From: Cotesia glomerata
Lineage: Eukaryota > Arthropoda > Insecta > Hymenoptera > Braconidae
Direction of reading: 5' to 3'
DNA length: 64,000 bases
Assembly: GCF_020080835.1 (NCBI RefSeq)
Contig: NC_058159.1
Coordinates: 5,642,001-5,706,000, forward strand
Below, in pieces: positions 60,845 to 64,000 of this stretch; within the stretch, counting starts at the first letter, position 1, and each line of letters starts with the position of its first letter. Made by a program: the position numbers and the translations under genes. Under the pieces are notes generated by a model. The model made no database searches. It was given only the letters and a program-made list of their open reading frames with translations, and was not told the origin of the DNA.

Positions 60845-61865
60845 CCAGCAACCTGCAGTCACTATACGACTGCCGTGACTCGTGAACTATAAATAAATAA
60901 AATTTTGCTTTATTAAATAATGGCTTTTGTTTAATTTCACTGTACTTTTTTAACTATAGATGTTTTTAAAGATATAAGCTCATCCCAATGTTACACTCAT
61001 CAAAAGCTTTCATTTGAGTACCCACATGCATTTTGATATATTTTTCATAAATTCATATATATAAATATATAAATATATAAAATATTGATGTGGGTACTCA
61101 AATGAAAGGTCTCAATGAATGTAACATCGGGATGAGCTTATATCTTTAAAAATGTCAATAGTTCACAAGATATAAGGTCATTTCTTAAATATTGACGTTT
61201 TCAAAGATATAAGCTCATCCCGATGTTACACTCATCAAGAGCTTTCATTTGAGTACCCACATGTATTTTAATATATTTTTCATATATTTATATATATAAA
61301 TATATAAAATATATGAAAAATTGATGTGGGTACTCAAATGAAAGGTCTCGATGAATGTAACACCGGGATGAGCTTATATCTTTAAAAATGTCAATATTTT
61401 ACAAGATACAAGGTCATTTCAAATATTGACGTTTTCAAAGATATAAGCTCATCCCGATGTTACACTCATCAAGAGCTTTCATTTGAGTACCCCCATGCAT
61501 TTTGATATATTTTTCATATATACATATATATGAATATATAAAATATATGAAAAATTGATGTGGGTACTCAAATGAACGGTCTTGATGAGTGTGACATCGG
61601 GATGAGCTTATATCTCTAAAAATGTTAATAGTTCACGAGATACAAGTTCATTTCTCAATTATGTATCTAGAAATAGAGAATTTTCGAATGCAGACTAAAT
61701 ACTTATCATCATAAATTGACTATTGGTGAGAATGATATGAAACCATGAAAAGGCACAACTCCAGGTCAAGACTTTTCCAACGATACCAAATTTAATCATA
61801 AAAACCCTTTTTATCATATAAATACACTGGCCACAATATTTCGCTTATTTTCTTAATAATATAGA
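60845..61865 (-). mobile_element. Helitron family I, copy with three hairpin units
   Basis: The - strand 5' end is TCTATATTATTAAGAAAAT (61865), the 3' end hairpin GCAGTCGTATAGTGACTGC with CTGG in place of CTAG at 60845. Hairpin units begin near 60969, 61202 and 61436. Confidence 0.8.
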
Positions 61866-63076
61866 TAATAATTATAATAATAATATCGTAATAAAAAAAA
61901 ATTAATTTTATTGTGTATTTTATTTTATAATTTTATAATAATAATAATGATAATAATATTATAATTTAAAAAAATTTTTTTTTCAATAAGGAAAAATCTA
62001 AAAATTTTTTTTTATCAAAAAAATCCGTAATGAAATGTATTTTTTCATACAAACTTAATTGTCAAACACCGAGGAACATCACTCGGTCCACTTGTTTTCA
62101 TCCCTCGACAAATCAACTCTCATCCCTATTGCGCACCTCGAAAAGCCTACGGCCACCCTCTAATCCTGTTATACGCACTGCGCACAACTCTCTCGTATCT
62201 ATTCTCTCTTTTCTTCTCAAACATAGAACCCTCACAGAGTAAAACGAACAACTCACACCCCTTTTCTATATTTCCTCCGCGTATTTTCTTTAACTCCCAT
62301 TCGTTCATTCGTTCATTCGTTCACCGACTCTTTTCTATTCCTTTGTTCACATTTATTTCTGTCCTCTCTGCTCTGAAACAATGAACTCGTCCGGATTTCA
62401 CGTGGCGCATAATCCGCAGAATTGCTACCTCGACTTTTATGCTCCATCCGTACACATTCTGTAGCCAAGCACAGTTCTGCTCAACAGAGTAGAGAGTACA
62501 TTAAACAAAATAGAAAACAATGTTACTTATTTTAAAACTCGGATTAAATTTTATTACTATTGTATTCTATTCAATATTCTGCATTGTCCTTAATACTTTT
62601 TAATCTTCGGATTACGAAGTTATACCGAAGTTGCCGTACGAAAGTTTGCATACAACTTTTCAATTTTTTTTTTCCTTAGTAATAAAAAATAATTATTAAT
62701 TTTTTAGTTTTATCCAAAGACCAGCGAAAAATTGTGTTAAATTGTTTTAAACTCACCAAATTAATTTCTCAAACTTTTGTTTGAAATAAATTTAACTCTT
62801 TTCTCTCGGTTTGACAGAAAAAAATAAATAAAGAGTCTTCAGAAGAAATAAAAAGTGATTAGGAAGAAAAAAAAAAAAAAATAAACTCTTTCTTTTATTT
62901 CTTCCGATTTGCATGTAATTTATTTCTCGACTCAAAGTCGATGAGCGACCACTCTTTTACTTTGATCTCAACTTTACGACCTGATTAACCTTCACGGTAT
63001 TTTTTTACATGAAAAATCGCTGATTGAACGTCTCAAACTACTGTCGATCATTTTTTTAAATTTACTAATTTCTTAT
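61866..63076. other. Intergenic region with CT-rich unique island
   Basis: About 62050-62490 is pyrimidine-rich and balanced (CCCTCGACAAATCAACTCTC, GTTCATTCGTTCATTCGTTC) with no coding similarity. The rest is AT-rich. Confidence 0.3.
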
Positions 63077-63111
63077 CACGGAAAAAAGTAAACTAAAAAT
63101 TTTTATCTACA

Positions 63112-63706
63112 GGTGAATCTAAATTTCTGAGAAGTCTATTTGTTGATGAAGACCCAGCAATTAGACGATCAGATAGATTAGCAGCAAAAAATGTCATGTT
63201 CAAAATTCCTAAATTCTCTAAGTATTATTTATAAATATTCGTTTGTTGTTTCGGCTATCAGGTTCTGGCAAGATTTGCCACCTGAAATCTCAAATTCTCT
63301 TAATTTAGAATCATTTAAATCCAAGCTATTCGATTTTTTTTAAGTTTAGATTAGCTAGATTTCTATTTAAAGTACTATGAAATGGTGGTAAAGTGTAAAA
63401 AAATATATATTAAGATATTTAAAATTGTAACCATGCCACTCTTTCTGAATGTACTAAATTTTTATTTACTTAAGCTATACTTCAAAATTCAATTATATAT
63501 AATTGAATTTTGAAGTATTAGCTTAAGTATAAAAAATTTTGTATTATTCATAAATAATATATTATTTATGAATAATATGAAATTTTTTATACTTAAGCTA
63601 ATACTTCTAATCTTAATTTTATTACTTATATGAAACAAAATTCTATGTATTTACTTCTTGCTATTTGGTTTTATGTCTTGGCATTTAAATTCAATAAATA
63701 AATAAA
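63112..63706 (+). pseudogene. Broken 3' copy of the non-LTR family at 30073
   Basis: Reads ESKFLRSLFVDEDPAIRRS, DRLAAKNVMFKIPKFSKYY, a stop at about 63230, then after a one-base shift YSFVVSAIRFWQDLPPEIS and FKSKLFDFF. These align with the reverse transcriptase C-terminus at 30297-30640. The 3' UTR contains palindromes at 63479-63608 and ends GCATTTAAATTCAATAAATA, like the other copy. Confidence 0.75.
63479..63608. repeat. Two adjacent perfect palindromes
   Basis: 63479-63518 (TACTTCAAAATTCAATTATA and its inverse) and about 63519-63608 (ATTAGCTTAAGTATAAAAAA to its inverse, about 90 bases) within the retrotransposon 3' region. Confidence 0.75.
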
Positions 63707-63756
63707 CTGTAAAATTCACTCGGACTCTGTTTACTTTTTATAGTTTCAAACAGTAC

Positions 63757-63985
63757 ACAGAAAAAAAAAATTAACTTGATTCAAGAGAAATATTCTTAAA
63801 CCAAGAATATAATTTTGAAGAGGGTAATTGTCTTGAATCAAGACAAAAAATTCTTGAATCAAGTAAAATTTCCTTAAATCAAGAAAAATTTTCTTAAATC
63901 AAGAATTTTTCTACTCAAACCAAGAATATTGAGATCTTCAAAAATATATACTTGATTCAAGAACATTTTTTTTTCTATATACAGC
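63757..63985. repeat. CTTGATTCAAG-rich MITE-like repeat
   Basis: TACACAGAAAAAAAAAATTAACTTGATTC at the left and a TTTTTTTTTCTATATACA-like right end, with several TTGAATCAAG words, some pairing across the element. The next bases (GCGGACATCGGGGTGG) resemble the 53200-53215 segment, read inverted. Confidence 0.5.
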
Positions 63986-64000
63986 GGACATCGGGGTGGC

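Larger units (their letters stand above)
63077..63757. mobile_element. TACACGGAAAAAAGTAAACT-family MITE, split by a retrotransposon
   Basis: CACGGAAAAAAGTAAACT at 63080-63097 and an inverted inner-arm match to 53215-53265 at 63708-63757 (TTTCAAACAGTAC) flank the non-LTR copy. Confidence 0.5.

Overview
This window is very AT-rich eukaryotic DNA with spliced genes, long introns and a dense load of transposon remnants. The encoded proteins (an Arrowhead-type LIM-homeodomain protein, TAF3, a DUF4806-like protein) and the repeats (Helitrons, R1-type and other non-LTR retrotransposons, many MITEs, AAT and TA microsatellites) point to an insect. A hymenopteran, perhaps a braconid parasitoid wasp, is my best guess; that is inference from overall character, not a match.

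Left third (1 to about 25 kb): two arrowhead (Awh)-like LIM-homeobox genes lie tail to tail. Gene 1 is on the + strand; its first exons lie before base 1, and five exons run to the stop at 10163. Gene 2 is on the - strand and complete (ATG 24718, stop 11184, four coding exons, 327 aa). Splice phases agree between the two, but gene 2 lacks the intron that separates LIM2 from the homeodomain in gene 1, and its C-terminal tail has diverged. Their introns hold Helitrons, an R1-type fragment inserted in a GT microsatellite, a fold-back element with a tRNA-like core, a roughly 245-bp tandem repeat, and a 2.8-kb LTR-like insertion.

Middle (25 to 39 kb): two intronless TAF3-like genes stand in tandem on + (517 aa at 28015, 819 aa at 33836). 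Both keep the N-terminal histone fold and the C-terminal PHD finger. They are separated by a non-LTR fragment, MITEs and a Helitron, and followed by a fold-back element carrying two nested insertions.

Right part (39 to 64 kb): mostly repeats. The one clear gene is a four-exon DUF4806-like gene on - (47632 to 45163) with a Helitron in its first intron. The most unusual locus is 48493-51579, a Helitron interrupted by a MITE, which is interrupted by a fold-back element carrying a short exon-like ORF resembling the N-terminal domain of TDP-43; that element in turn holds a smaller relative of itself. The rest is AT-rich intergenic DNA with several unrecognised islands of higher complexity.

All exon boundaries were read by eye from GT/AG sites, phase and protein similarity. 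Repeat ends are given where terminal motifs or target duplications could be read, otherwise they are approximate.
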